DNA of 64,000 nucleotides from an uncultured Dorea sp. (GCA_910577685.1 CAJTOH010000001.1:62001-126000); one strand, 5' to 3'. Counted from the first letter of the stretch, positions 15,854-24,762 are shown. Made by a program: numbers and translations. Notes: generated by a model not told the origin, from the letters alone.

Positions 15854-17128
15854 TTAAAACAGTTCTACATCATGAAGCAGGAAGTCGATCAGGTTACAGT
15901 GGAAGAATCCGTTATCGTCATAATAGTTGTGCGGAATATCCATACGGATCACGATTTTCTTAAAGAAGTCTCCTGTAAGTTTGAGAGACAAAAGTTCCGC
16001 ATCTTCCTTCTGCCCGGGCTCCATCTGATAAGCGGACTGGATATAAATGCGGCAATCGCGGTCGTTCACAATGAAGTCAATCTCACGTTGGATGCGTTCA
16101 TCCTTTTTTCGCTCTTTCACAACGCCGACATCTACGGAATAACCACGTTTTACTAATTCATTATAGATAATGTTCTCCATGATGTGTCCGGGATCATATT
16201 GTCTGTAATTAAGACGTGCATTACGCAGCCCAAGGTCTGTGTAGTAATACTTGTTCGGATAGTTAAAATAGGTTTTGCCCTTTACATCGTACCGCTTGGC
16301 ACGTTCGATCAGAAAAGCGTCCATAATATGTGTGAGATAAGTTGAAACAAGTGCATTATTAATAGACTCGTGCCGCATGGAAGTCAAGGCATTGGCAATA
16401 TTGGTTGGATTGGTAAGAGAGCCGATCTGTGAGGCGGTAAAGTCCAAAATTGCATTGAGGATATCTTCGCGTTCCAGTTTATTACGCTCTATGATATCTT
16501 TCACATAGAGTTCTTCATACAGATTGGAAAGATAAGTTTTCTTGTCTTTTACATCCGCAAGAGCAATGACGCGCGGCATACCGCCGTAAAGCATATATTG
16601 ATCTAATGCAGTACGTTTTTCCCCGCCGACGTGGGAATAGAATTCGTCAAAAGACAAGGGGTAGACATGGATCTGAGTCGCTCTGCCGCGAAATTCTGTG
16701 GCAATATCCTTAGAAAGCATTTTAGAGTTACTGCCTGTCACATAGACATCTAGGTTTTTATAGGCTTTTAGCTCATTGAGCATGTCGTAAATCGTTATCT
16801 CAATGCCGCCGTTTTCCTCATCTTTGACTTTGATCGTGAACTGAACTTCATCTACAAACAAATAGAACTTTTCTTCCTTTTTGCTGTTTACAATGGAATC
16901 CACGTAGTCGCAAAGGGTGATCGGATTACGATACTTATAGTATCTACGCTGGTCAAGTTCCAGACGGATGATCTGTTCTTCCTTTATATTCTGGGAGAGC
17001 AGGTACTCATAGAATATGTCAAACAGTAAGACGGATTTTCCGCAGCGGCGGATTCCGGTAATCACTTTTATTTCTCCATTCCACATATTGCGGATCAGGC
17101 GATTCAGGTAATAATCTCGCTTGATCAT
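15854..17128 (-). CDS. AAA family ATPase with DUF4143 domain
   Basis: 424 residues. The AAA_14 domain begins with MIKRDYYLNRLIRNMWNG, Walker A GIRRCGKSVLLF (about 30-41) and Walker B YLFVDEVQF (about 98-106). A sensor region TGSNSKMLSKDIATEFRGR follows. The C-terminal DUF4143 domain contains NPTNIANAL and ends in the nuclease-like stretch REIDFIVNDRDCRIYIQSAY, where D and the I-Q pair replace the usual E-x-K. ATG 17128 follows GGAGGTGAGAATT; the earlier TTG is rejected. Function is unknown for this large family. Its promoter is bracketed by repeated motifs. Confidence 0.85.
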   Translation of the reverse strand: MIKRDYYLNRLIRNMWNGEIKVITGIRRCGKSVLLFDIFYEYLLSQNIKEEQIIRLELDQRRYYKYRNPITLCDYVDSIVNSKKEEKFYLFVDEVQFTIKVKDEENGGIEITIYDMLNELKAYKNLDVYVTGSNSKMLSKDIATEFRGRATQIHVYPLSFDEFYSHVGGEKRTALDQYMLYGGMPRVIALADVKDKKTYLSNLYEELYVKDIIERNKLEREDILNAILDFTASQIGSLTNPTNIANALTSMRHESINNALVSTYLTHIMDAFLIERAKRYDVKGKTYFNYPNKYYYTDLGLRNARLNYRQYDPGHIMENIIYNELVKRGYSVDVGVVKERKKDERIQREIDFIVNDRDCRIYIQSAYQMEPGQKEDAELLSLKLTGDFFKKIVIRMDIPHNYYDDNGFFHCNLIDFLLHDVELF

Positions 17129-17141
17129 AATTCTCACCTCC

Positions 17142-17164
17142 AACTTTTGCCGTATGCGTCATAA
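17142..17164 (-). promoter_or_regulatory. Repeat B near the DUF4143 ATPase start (candidate operator)
   Basis: 23 bp (plus strand AACTTTTGCCGTATGC and on) matching 17216-17238 at 18 of 23 positions. It lies between the promoter and the ribosome binding site. Confidence 0.5.
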
Positions 17165-17174
17165 GATTTAGATA

Positions 17175-17203
17175 AGTATAACACAATGCGTTTGGGACTT
17201 CAA
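17175..17203 (-). promoter_or_regulatory. Sigma-A promoter of the DUF4143 ATPase operon
   Basis: On the minus strand TTGAAG (17203-17198), 17 nt, TATACT (17180-17175), 47 bp upstream of the start codon. Confidence 0.75.
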
Positions 17204-17215
17204 TGGGATATCTCT

Positions 17216-17238
17216 AACTTATGCCGTAGGTGGCGTAA
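17216..17238 (-). promoter_or_regulatory. Repeat A upstream of the DUF4143 ATPase promoter (candidate operator)
   Basis: 23 bp (plus strand AACTTATGCCGTAGGT and on) with internal dyad TTATGCC/GGCGTAA. It lies just upstream of the -35 box, with a related copy downstream of the -10. Confidence 0.5.
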
Positions 17239-17360
17239 CTTTATTGTATGGCGTACTTTAGGATATTATGCAAGGATAAGAGAATCTCTAAAATGAATGA
17301 AAAGTATTGGACTATTTTAGAAGATACAATTTTGAGAATAATTGATGAGAGAAGAATTGA

Positions 17361-17388
17361 TTGTGGAATAAAAAAGATAGGGTATAAT
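17361..17388 (+). promoter_or_regulatory. Sigma-A promoter of the decayed AAA copy 3
   Basis: TTGTGG (17361-17366), 16 nt, TATAAT (17383-17388) within GGGTATAATATG, conserved with the intact homologue. Confidence 0.65.
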
Positions 17389-17416
17389 ATGAAAAACAGA
17401 GTCAGTTGGAGGTGGC

Positions 17417-18345
17417 ATGATGAAAAAAGCATTGCCAGTTGGCGTGGAAAATTTTGAAGATCTGGTAAAATCTGAATATTACTATGTAGATAAAACAATG
17501 TTTATAAAAGAAATGCTGGATTTGAAGGGAAAGGTGAACTTATTCACCAGACCCGGGCGTTTTGGAAAACACTGAATTTAAGTATGCTTCGGTACTTTTT
17601 TGAGGATACAGGAGACAAGGTAAAAAATGAGTGATCTGAATACTAAGCTGACTGTATTTCCCCGCTCGTATTGGATCAATACCAGTTCGAATGACATTAT
17701 TAAAGATCTGATTGTTCGGGCGGTTCGGGAGACAAAAAGCCGGATTGAGACTCTTTTAAGAGGGGATACACTGGATATTCAGGTACATGAAGAAGTGACC
17801 TATGGGGATATGTATAGCAATAATGAAAATTTATGGAATTTTCTTTATTTTACCGGATACCTGACGAAAGAAAGAGAATATTTTAAGGAATCGATTATTT
17901 TTTTTAATGTGCTTATTCCCAATATAGAAGTAAAGACAATTTATCAGAGTACGATTCTAAATTGGATGAAGGGAAATATCAAAAAAGAGAATTTCAGACG
18001 ATTAGTTTTTTTGATAGTGAAGAGAATTTTTATCATGGGTTTCTTACAGGGATACTAAGTCAGAGTGAGAATTATCTGGTTAAATCTAACCGGGAATCTG
18101 GGGAGGGATGGTCAGATATTACGGTGAAGAGCCCTTCTCTTCGGGGCAGGTCATTTGTCTTGGAATTGAAGGTGTCGGATTCAGTTGACAATCTGGAAGT
18201 GGATGCGGAAAAAGCATTACGGCAGATTTATGATAGGAACTATATGGGGGAACTTAAGACAGAAGGGTATCGGAAGATAGATTGCTATGGAATATCATTT
18301 TATCGAAATGATTGCGAAGTCAGGTTTGGAAACGGACGAAAGTGA
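17417..18345 (+). pseudogene. Decayed AAA-ATPase/PD-(D/E)XK gene, copy 3
   Basis: Starts MMKKALPVGVENFEDLVKSE and DKTMFIKEMLDLKG, matching the 5549 protein. A single missing A inside the Walker A codons (TTTGGAAAACACTGA) shifts the frame. After about 70 codons roughly 300 residues are missing, and the sequence resumes at SYWINTSSNDIIKDLIVRA. A second deletion of about 80 bp near 17990 shifts frame again before TISFFDSEENFYHGFLTG and the terminal VLELKVSDS nuclease motif. At least three independent lesions make this a pseudogene. The intact spoIIID follows 100 bp downstream. Confidence 0.9.
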
Positions 18346-18387
18346 TTTTAGGATTGGACGGAATACAAGAAAGTGTAGAAAGTTTTA

Positions 18388-18416
18388 GAATATGAAAATC
18401 AATCTCTGCATACATT
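18388..18416 (+). promoter_or_regulatory. Sigma-E-type promoter of intact spoIIID
   Basis: GAATATG (18388-18394), 14 nt, CATACATT (18409-18416), 30 bp before the start codon. SpoIIID is a known sigma-E-regulon gene, which supports the assignment. Confidence 0.75.
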
Positions 18417-18445
18417 GTAAAAACAATGAGTGCAGGGGTAAATAA

Positions 18446-18703
18446 ATGAAGGATTATATCGAGGAAAGGGCAGTAGAGATCGCATATTATATCATTGAGA
18501 ATAAGGCGACGGTGAGACAGACTGCGAAGGCGTTTGGGGTAAGTAAGAGTACGATACATAAGGACGTAACAGAACGCCTCCTCCAAGTCAACCCGTCTCT
18601 CGCCGCAGAAGCACGAAAAATACTAGACCTCAACAAGTCCGAGCGTCACATCCGCGGTGGACTTGCTACCCGGGAGAAATATCTTCATCTGGAACACAGC
18701 TAA
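18446..18703 (+). CDS. spoIIID: Sporulation transcription factor SpoIIID
   Basis: 85 residues, the normal length. Mother-cell DNA-binding protein that activates and represses sigma-E and sigma-K genes during sporulation. MKDYIEERAVEIAYYIIEN leads into the helix-turn-helix RQTAKAFGVSKSTIHKDVTE, followed by NPSLAAEARKILDLNKSERH and the basic C-terminal GGLATREKY. Start supported by GCAGGGGTAAATA. Only this copy retains the 3' half. It lies at the right edge of the island, with a sigma-E promoter and a strong terminator. Confidence 0.96.
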   Translation: MKDYIEERAVEIAYYIIENKATVRQTAKAFGVSKSTIHKDVTERLLQVNPSLAAEARKILDLNKSERHIRGGLATREKYLHLEHS

Positions 18704-18745
18704 AAAACCGGTTGGGAAAAGTAATTCCCAACCGGTTTTAATCTT
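18704..18745 (+). terminator. Rho-independent terminator of spoIIID
   Basis: AAAACCGGTTGGGAA (18704-18718) and TTCCCAACCGGTTTT (18725-18739) form a perfect 15-bp stem with a 6-nt loop, directly after the stop codon. Nothing further was recognised up to 18940. Confidence 0.9.
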
Positions 18746-18967
18746 CTTCCGGCTGCTGAGGACTTAATTCTGCTGCGGCACTAATACCTAGGCTGATCTG
18801 CCAACTCTATCTATATCAAAATCAAAAGGCGTCCTTTCCGCCGCTTATAAGCATATCTTGTTCTTAACAATTCTGCGCTGGCGAATCCCATAAACCTATT
18901 GATCATTTTTAACATTAATACTATAATATTACTATACAAAGATTGAAAACAGGAAGGAGACAAAGGT

Positions 18968-19540
18968 TTGAGAGAAGATATTATCATACGGCCGGAAACA
19001 CACAGAGATTATAAAGATATTATTTCCTTAATTTTACGCTCATTCAGCGAAGGAACGAACTATTCGGACGGAATAGATGTAGTCGCGCTGGTGGAAGAAA
19101 TCAGGGACTCCAAATACTATATCCCGGAGTTATCGTTTGTAGCGGAATTAGAGGGGAAGATTGTAGGACACTTCTTGTTTTCGAGATTCCCTTTATCTGC
19201 TACAGTTGACGGAGGCTATCTTGACGGAGGGGAAAAGGATATTGTCATGCTTGCGCCGGTCGCTGTCCATGCGGACTATTTTCATCAAGGCGTCGGTTTT
19301 GCCATGCTGACAAAAGGGATAGAAAAAGTAAAGGAAGCGGGATTTAAAGGCGTTACCGTCGAAGGAGATTATCGTTTTTATAATCGCATAGGTTTTAAAA
19401 CCTCATCAGAGTTCGGAATCTACCCCACAAGCGGCATACCTCTGTCGGAACCGCGCTGCATGATGTGTCAGGAGATGTACGACGGGGCGTTGGATAATGT
19501 TCGCGGCTATGTTGTCTATAATATGTATTTCAACGCCTAA
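18968..19540 (+). CDS. GNAT family N-acetyltransferase
   Basis: 190 residues with the GNAT fold. IIIRPETHRDYKDIISLI is the first strand and helix, VGHFLFSRFPL the central strands, and LAPVAVHADYFHQGVGFAML the acetyl-CoA pyrophosphate loop (Q-G-V-G-x-A). YRFYNRIGFK is the usual late motif. It resembles the predicted-acetyltransferase (YhbS) subgroup. The start is TTG at 18968, after GGAAGGAGACAAAGG; no ATG fits. Substrate unknown. Single gene. Confidence 0.85.
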   Translation: MREDIIIRPETHRDYKDIISLILRSFSEGTNYSDGIDVVALVEEIRDSKYYIPELSFVAELEGKIVGHFLFSRFPLSATVDGGYLDGGEKDIVMLAPVAVHADYFHQGVGFAMLTKGIEKVKEAGFKGVTVEGDYRFYNRIGFKTSSEFGIYPTSGIPLSEPRCMMCQEMYDGALDNVRGYVVYNMYFNA

Positions 19541-19676
19541 CGTTCCGAAGAAATCGGGAGTACGGCATTGAAACAGATTTCCGGCGCAGGCCTTGGGGTG
19601 CGAAGTACGACTTTGAATAATGTACAGGCATAGAAAATTATCGGCGGCATAATGATTCGCAGATCGGGGGCAGATT

Positions 19677-20180
19677 TTGATACGGATAGAATTATTTTCA
19701 GATCAATACAAGGTCCGTAAGCTTACGAGGCAGGATATTGATGGAATATATCAACTGATGAGTAAGAACAGTTTATACTATGAATATTGCCCTCCCTTTG
19801 TTACAAGGGAGTCAATTCGGGAGGATATGGAGATACTGCCTCCGGGAAAGGATAGGGGAGACAAATATTACGTCGGATTTTATCAGGATAAAAAGCTGGC
19901 TGCGGTTATGGATCTGATTGACGGGTATCCCGAAAAAGAGATTGCGTATATAGGTTTTTTTATGGTAGATACCACGCTGCAGAATAGGGGAACAGGAACG
20001 GCAATCATTGATTGCCTGTGCGGATATCTTTCAGAGCAGGGGTATAGTTCCGCCCGTTTGGCGTGGGTCAAGGGGAACCCGCAGGCGGAACATTTCTGGC
20101 TGAAAAATAAATTTGTGCAATTGAGAGAGACGGCGAGTAATGCGGCGGACGAGGTGATTCTGGCTGAAAGAATATTGTAA
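19677..20180 (+). CDS. GNAT family N-acetyltransferase
   Basis: 167 residues. GNAT signatures are YKVRKLTRQDIDGIYQLM at the N-terminus, AYIGFFMVDTTLQNRGTGTA (strand 4 with the Q-N-R-G-T-G-T-A acetyl-CoA loop) and ARLAWVKGNPQAEHFWLKN near the end. The frame is closed upstream by a stop and offers only TTG 19677, with GGGGG seven bases before. The 135 bp separating it from the previous GNAT hold no gene. Substrate unknown. Confidence 0.83.
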   Translation: MIRIELFSDQYKVRKLTRQDIDGIYQLMSKNSLYYEYCPPFVTRESIREDMEILPPGKDRGDKYYVGFYQDKKLAAVMDLIDGYPEKEIAYIGFFMVDTTLQNRGTGTAIIDCLCGYLSEQGYSSARLAWVKGNPQAEHFWLKNKFVQLRETASNAADEVILAERIL

Positions 20181-20191
20181 TAAAAACACAG

Positions 20192-20854
20192 TCACACGAT
20201 CCACTGCCGGAGGTCATGCGCCCCGGCATATTTTTCCAGATATTCTTTCCTGTATTCCATCGCACGTTCCAGATCTTGGTTGTCGGAGAAGGAATAGATC
20301 AATGTAAGAACTTCTGAGGCCTCCTCCGTAATCATGGCCCGCTCAGAGTCGCTGGTAGAGCTGCCGATTGCCCCGTCGGCATCCGCCAGAACAGGCAGTC
20401 CGTCGATCTTGATCTCGTCCTTTCCGATTCCTTTATAAGTCTCTTTGTCCCGGCCCACACGGAAGATCAATTCCTCTCCGATCTTATCCGCGTCATAGGA
20501 GCCGACGGAGAAGCCGGATTGAATGGAGATCAGATTATTGACGTCCACAACCGTATTAACCTCGTAAAGCCCCTTTCCCTGCCCGATTCTGCGGATCAGA
20601 GCCTCGGAAGAGACGCGGTAACGGCTCGGGTCTTTCCCGAACGCTTTGTAAGCCTGACGGGATTCCTTGATGTTTGGAATCTCATTAACTCCGAAATCGA
20701 AGATGGCGTCCTTCGTTTTCTTGAAGATATCTTTCTTGAGATATCTCCACATCTCCTCATTCTTCTTCTCCACTTGGACTTTGTACTGGAAACATCCGAC
20801 CCTTGTTGCTTGCCAGAGGGCCTTCATTTCCGGATCAATCTGTAAATGCTTCAT
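20192..20854 (-). CDS. B3/B4 tRNA-binding/editing domain protein
   Basis: 220 residues. The central part (NIKESRQAYKAFGKDPSRYR, ALIRRI, GLYEVNTVVDVNNLISI) matches the B3/B4 domain of phenylalanyl-tRNA synthetase beta chains, here free-standing. Such proteins are proposed to edit mischarged tRNA or free amino-acid adducts; direct evidence is sparse. The start follows AAGGAGTCGGTAAG on the minus strand. It is 24 bp downstream of the gene starting at 21754 and may share its transcript. Confidence 0.8.
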   Translation of the reverse strand: MKHLQIDPEMKALWQATRVGCFQYKVQVEKKNEEMWRYLKKDIFKKTKDAIFDFGVNEIPNIKESRQAYKAFGKDPSRYRVSSEALIRRIGQGKGLYEVNTVVDVNNLISIQSGFSVGSYDADKIGEELIFRVGRDKETYKGIGKDEIKIDGLPVLADADGAIGSSTSDSERAMITEEASEVLTLIYSFSDNQDLERAMEYRKEYLEKYAGAHDLRQWIV

Positions 20855-20878
20855 CTTACCGACTCCTTATTATATGAA

Positions 20879-21754
20879 TTACTTGATTTTTAAATCCATC
20901 ACCTGCTTGGGAAGTTCGGACTGGTTCTTCCTATATGCCGCCTGAACCTTGGCACGCTTAACCTTCAATGCTTCCGGAGTTGTCTCGGCTTCTTCAATGC
21001 TCATCCGGCGTTCCTGCAAGATCATTCTGCTCTTTTGCGCGGTTTCCTGAATCAAGGCTTGTGCTGCCTGTTCGTCCACAGGATCGCCCTCTGCGGGGGC
21101 CGTAGGGTTCGGATTACCGTCAGTGTCTTTTGCTTCCGGGGTTTCTGCGGAATCTTCGATTCCCGGTTCCGCATCTTTCGCTTCCTGAAGAGCTTTCTCG
21201 GCTTCCATCTTTTCGGCCTCTGTGGGAAGCTGGGCATATTTGCCGCTCTCTACGAATTTATTTATCGTTTCTTCCAAGGCCTTGTTTTTCTGAAGCTCCT
21301 GCCAGATGATACCCAGCTTCGCACTTTCCGGTATAGCAGGATTACTCTTAACGCTGTTCACCACGCTTAGGGCGGCCGCCGTTCGGTTCATTTTCAGGCG
21401 TTCTACGTCTTCCTTTGTCTCGCATCGGTCTAAAGCGTCTTCATAACTCTTCCGTTCTTCCTCAAGTGATTTCGCTTTCTGGTAGGTCTGGGGATCATGC
21501 GTCCGCAGATAGTCCATCTCCTCCTGCGTCAGTCTTTTGCCGGTTGCCAGTTTCGTACGGATCTGGGAAGAGAGCTTGGACGAACCGTCGGCTTGGGCTT
21601 GCCGGATCGCTTCCGCCTGCCGTGCGGTCGGGTCGTTCAATTTGGTGCTTCCATCGGCGGTGAAATCATTATTTTTCTTTTTATGCTGCCACTTTAGCTG
21701 CATTTCCATAGTTTTTGTATATTTACCTAATGATTGCATCATGAAAAAATTCAA
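20879..21754 (-). CDS. Charged helical protein of unknown function
   Basis: About 291 residues, rich in Glu, Lys, Ala and Gln. I do not recognise a named family; similar proteins are common in Lachnospiraceae. The N-terminus NFFMMQSLGKYTKTMEMQLK is amphipathic. The centre is a predicted coiled coil (KSLEEERKSYEDALDRCETK). A low-complexity acidic linker with PNPTAPAEGDP follows, then a basic end. The start is uncertain: AGGAGG lies eight bases before TTG 21754, and GTG 21763 overlaps the ribosome binding site. Confidence 0.7.
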   Translation of the reverse strand: MNFFMMQSLGKYTKTMEMQLKWQHKKKNNDFTADGSTKLNDPTARQAEAIRQAQADGSSKLSSQIRTKLATGKRLTQEEMDYLRTHDPQTYQKAKSLEEERKSYEDALDRCETKEDVERLKMNRTAAALSVVNSVKSNPAIPESAKLGIIWQELQKNKALEETINKFVESGKYAQLPTEAEKMEAEKALQEAKDAEPGIEDSAETPEAKDTDGNPNPTAPAEGDPVDEQAAQALIQETAQKSRMILQERRMSIEEAETTPEALKVKRAKVQAAYRKNQSELPKQVMDLKIK

Positions 21755-21901
21755 AATATACACCTCCTGATCTTTTCCTTCTATACTTTTTTATCGGCAA
21801 GGTTCGATAGAAAAATAAGGTTTGCATTGCGTTATGCGCCCCGGTTTCTTATAATGAATAGTGAAGTATATGAAGCGTATCGGCGCGGAAAGAGAGGAAA
21901 T

Positions 21902-22906
21902 ATGGATCATCTGAATATGTATACGGCAGATAAAGAACGTTATGAAAAAATGGTATATAACCGGGTAGGAAGAAGCGGGTTAAAATTCCCGGCGGTTTCG
22001 CTGGGATTCTGGCATAACTTCGGCTCTAAGGATTCCTATGATAATATGAGGGCGATGTGCAGGACAGCGTTTGATCATGGAATTACGCAGTTTGACTTGG
22101 CAAATAATTATGGGCCGGCCAGCGGCAGCGCGGAGGAAAATCTGGGAAGGCTTCTGGACGATGATTTCAGACCTTACCGGGACGAGCTTGTGATCACGAC
22201 AAAGGCGGGATACCATATGTGGGAAGGGCCTTACGGAGACTATGGGAGCAGAAAATACCTGACCGCAAGCCTCGACCAAAGCTTGAGGCGTATGAAGCTT
22301 GATTATGTGGATGTTTTCTATCATCACAGAATGGACAGGGAAACGCCTCTGGAAGAGACGACGACCGCGCTGGCGGATATCGTGAGGAGCGGCAAGGCGC
22401 TCTATGTGGGGGTATCTAACTATGATAGGGAATATACGGAAAAAGCCGTACGCCTTCTGAGAGAACAGCATTGCCCCGTGATCGTGAACCAGAGAAGATA
22501 TTCTATATTTGACAGGGCGATTGAAGAAGACGGTGTAAAATCCTTCTGCAGAGACAACGGTGTGGGAATTATTGCGTTCAGCCCGTTGGCCCAGGGGCTT
22601 TTGACGGACAGATATCTTCAGGGGATCCCGGAGGACAGCAGGATTATGCAGGATGGAAGATTCCTCCATGAAAGCGATCTCACAGAAGGGCGTCTGCGGC
22701 AGATTAGGAGGCTGAACGAGCTTGCCGCACAGCGGGGGCAGACGCTGGCGCAGATGGCGTTGTCCTGGGTTATGAGGGACGGCGATGTCTGCTCGGTTCT
22801 GATCGGCGCGTCAAAACCGGAGCAGATTACGGAAAATATTCCCGCGGCGTATAAGACTGGATTTACTAAGGAAGAACTTGAACTGATAGACGGCATTATT
22901 CAATGA
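21902..22906 (+). CDS. Aldo/keto reductase (YghZ / L-glyceraldehyde-3-phosphate reductase-like)
   Basis: 334 residues, NADPH-dependent TIM-barrel oxidoreductase. GRSGLKFPAVSLGFWHNFG opens the barrel. ITQFDLANNYGPASGSAEEN holds the catalytic Asp/Tyr region, ITTKAGYHMW the Lys and DYVDVFYHHRMD the His. The last barrel motif is VLIGASKPEQI. This pattern matches the YghZ/Gpr subgroup. ATG 21902 follows AGAGAGGAAAT; upstream in-frame ATGs (21734, 21854) lack a ribosome binding site. Its 3' end overlaps the convergent MATE gene by 11 bp. Confidence 0.88.
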   Translation: MDHLNMYTADKERYEKMVYNRVGRSGLKFPAVSLGFWHNFGSKDSYDNMRAMCRTAFDHGITQFDLANNYGPASGSAEENLGRLLDDDFRPYRDELVITTKAGYHMWEGPYGDYGSRKYLTASLDQSLRRMKLDYVDVFYHHRMDRETPLEETTTALADIVRSGKALYVGVSNYDREYTEKAVRLLREQHCPVIVNQRRYSIFDRAIEEDGVKSFCRDNGVGIIAFSPLAQGLLTDRYLQGIPEDSRIMQDGRFLHESDLTEGRLRQIRRLNELAAQRGQTLAQMALSWVMRDGDVCSVLIGASKPEQITENIPAAYKTGFTKEELELIDGIIQ

Positions 22907-24251
22907 TTTTGATATGCTTTTTCCTGTAAAAATAATAGAGAATCAGCAGCACGGCCGTAGCCGCCCAGGACATGGGATAGCTGACAAGTATCGTCCACAG
23001 CTCATGCCGCCGGGGAACGACCAGCAGGATCCACGGAAGACGCACGCAGCATACGCCGCCTAACGTGACCAGGGTAGGGAAAAAGACGTCGCCCATCCCG
23101 CGCAGCGCGCCGGAAAGGATCTCAATAAACACGAAGATAATATAGCTGGGCGTGATATAGCGCAGCATATAGACCCCGATCTCAACAACATTGATATCTG
23201 TTGTAAAGATGTGGTACAGGGGACGGCAGAAAACCATCAGGAAGACCAGCAGGATCCCGCAGATACCAAGGGACATCCCAAGACAGACACGGACGCTTTT
23301 GAATATCCGGTCGTATCGTCTGGCACCGTAATTCTGTCCGGCGAATGTAGTAATGGAGATGCCGAAGGCTCCGCATACCGTCCAGAAAATCGCGTCCAGT
23401 TTGCCGTATGCCGCCCATGCCGCGGCGGGGTCCGTCCCAAATCCATTTATCGCCGCTTGGATGATAATATTGGTGATCCCGTACATACAGGACTGAAGCC
23501 CGCTCGGGAAACCGATGCGAAGCTCGGCTCTGAGCATAGCGGGAACAACGCGGATGGCCGGAAGGGAAAGCTTCAGCGAATCATACCCGGTCATCAACGC
23601 CCTTGTAACCAGAATGGCGCTGACCGACTGTGAGATGACGGTCGCGACCGCTACTCCGGCAATGCCAAGGTGGAAGATGAGAACCATAACGATATCCAGC
23701 ACGATATTCAGAAGGCAGCAGATGATCAGGTAATACAAGGGACGCCGGGAATCCCCGATCGCCCGCATGATTCCGGAGCCCATGTTAAATATCAGAACAG
23801 AGATCATTCCCAGAAAATAGATCCGAAGATATAAGACGGAATCCGTCAGCACGTCCGCAGGCGTCTTCATGGCCGTCAAAAGCATCGGGGTCAGAAACCA
23901 GCCCAGAACGGCGATCACAAGGCTTGCAATGATGGAGAACGCATAGGCCGTATGCAGGCTTTCGTGTATTTTTCTCGAATTTTTTGCGCCGTAATGCTGG
24001 GAAATGATAACCGTCGCCCCGGCGGAAAGCCCGGTAAAAAATCCGATGATCAGGTTGGACAGCACGGCGGCCGAACCGCCGACGCTTGCAAGAGCCTGTT
24101 TCCCCACAAACCTGCCCACAATGACGGCGTCTACCGTATTATATAGCTGCTGAAATAAGGTTCCTATTACGATCGGAAAAAAGAAGATCAATAACTGACG
24201 CCATATTACGCCTTCCGTGATCTGGTTTTTTGATACATTTTCTTTTGTCAT
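22896..24251 (-). CDS. MATE family multidrug exporter
   Basis: 451 residues with about twelve hydrophobic helices arranged as two related halves. The N-terminus LLIFFFPIVIGTLFQQLYNT, then VDAVIVGRFVGKQAL, is typical of the Firmicutes MATE (NorM/DinF) group, and GSGIMRAIGDSRRPL is the conserved loop. Probably exports drugs or metabolites by a sodium or proton gradient; substrate unknown. Start follows GGAGCGAGTATGTC on the minus strand. One of three MATE genes in the window (others at 38846 and 46045). Confidence 0.92.
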   Translation of the reverse strand: MTKENVSKNQITEGVIWRQLLIFFFPIVIGTLFQQLYNTVDAVIVGRFVGKQALASVGGSAAVLSNLIIGFFTGLSAGATVIISQHYGAKNSRKIHESLHTAYAFSIIASLVIAVLGWFLTPMLLTAMKTPADVLTDSVLYLRIYFLGMISVLIFNMGSGIMRAIGDSRRPLYYLIICCLLNIVLDIVMVLIFHLGIAGVAVATVISQSVSAILVTRALMTGYDSLKLSLPAIRVVPAMLRAELRIGFPSGLQSCMYGITNIIIQAAINGFGTDPAAAWAAYGKLDAIFWTVCGAFGISITTFAGQNYGARRYDRIFKSVRVCLGMSLGICGILLVFLMVFCRPLYHIFTTDINVVEIGVYMLRYITPSYIIFVFIEILSGALRGMGDVFFPTLVTLGGVCCVRLPWILLVVPRRHELWTILVSYPMSWAATAVLLILYYFYRKKHIKIIE

Positions 24252-24306
24252 GACATACTCGCTCCTTTGTACCGACTATATCATATTGGGGAAAATAAGA
24301 CAAGAT

Positions 24307-24336
24307 GTCTGTCGGGAATAGTATTTCCCGACAGAC
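24307..24336 (-). terminator. Hairpin after the TNT toxin/immunity pair
   Basis: GTCTGTCGGGAA (24307-24318) pairs with TTCCCGACAGAC (24325-24336); 12-bp stem, 6-nt loop, 16 bp beyond the 24353 stop codon. No adjacent U-run. Confidence 0.6.
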
Positions 24337-24352
24337 TGTTAGATTGGCAGAT

Positions 24353-24760
24353 TTAGCGGATTGCAGTGCCGACGGCCGGAACGATCTCCGTTTTGCTTAT
24401 TGTTTTCGTATAATCCGCATACCCTAAGCGGTTAAACCGGCTTTTTTCAAACTCCCGGTTAAAGGAGTCTTTTAATTCCTTCTCGGCGTCGGAGGACTCG
24501 GCAACTCTGGATATCACGTCGTAGCAGGCCTCGCGGCAGTTCATATGAGTCTTGATATTATATTTTTTTCCTCTTTCGCCTTCGTATACAATCCAACTGG
24601 GAGTATTCCTCTCAAGACAGACGGCTTCTTCCGCATATTCGCCGACAGAACAGAACTCGTCCGGGATATCGGATTGTTTGAGGGTATTTTTCAGTATTTG
24701 TATATATAGGTCGTTATTATCTTTTGGTGCGGGTTGTGTTCCTCGTAAAGTATTACCCAT
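24353..24760 (-). CDS. Probable immunity protein for the adjacent TNT-domain toxin
   Basis: 135 residues, unrecognised family. Soluble and acidic, with TPSWIVYEGERGKKYNIKTH and MNCREACYDVISRVA in the middle. It begins two bases after the toxin stop codon on the same strand. Toxin followed directly by a small cytosolic gene is the standard toxin-immunity order. Function is inferred from position only; it does not look like the characterised Mycobacterium immunity factor by eye. Confidence 0.6.
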   Translation of the reverse strand: MGNTLRGTQPAPKDNNDLYIQILKNTLKQSDIPDEFCSVGEYAEEAVCLERNTPSWIVYEGERGKKYNIKTHMNCREACYDVISRVAESSDAEKELKDSFNREFEKSRFNRLGYADYTKTISKTEIVPAVGTAIR

Positions 24761-24762
24761 AA

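Noticed and set aside
5257..18703. Prophage or integrative element with integrase
   Set aside because: The spoIIID repeats look like attachment sites, but no integrase, excisionase, phage or conjugation gene was found between them.
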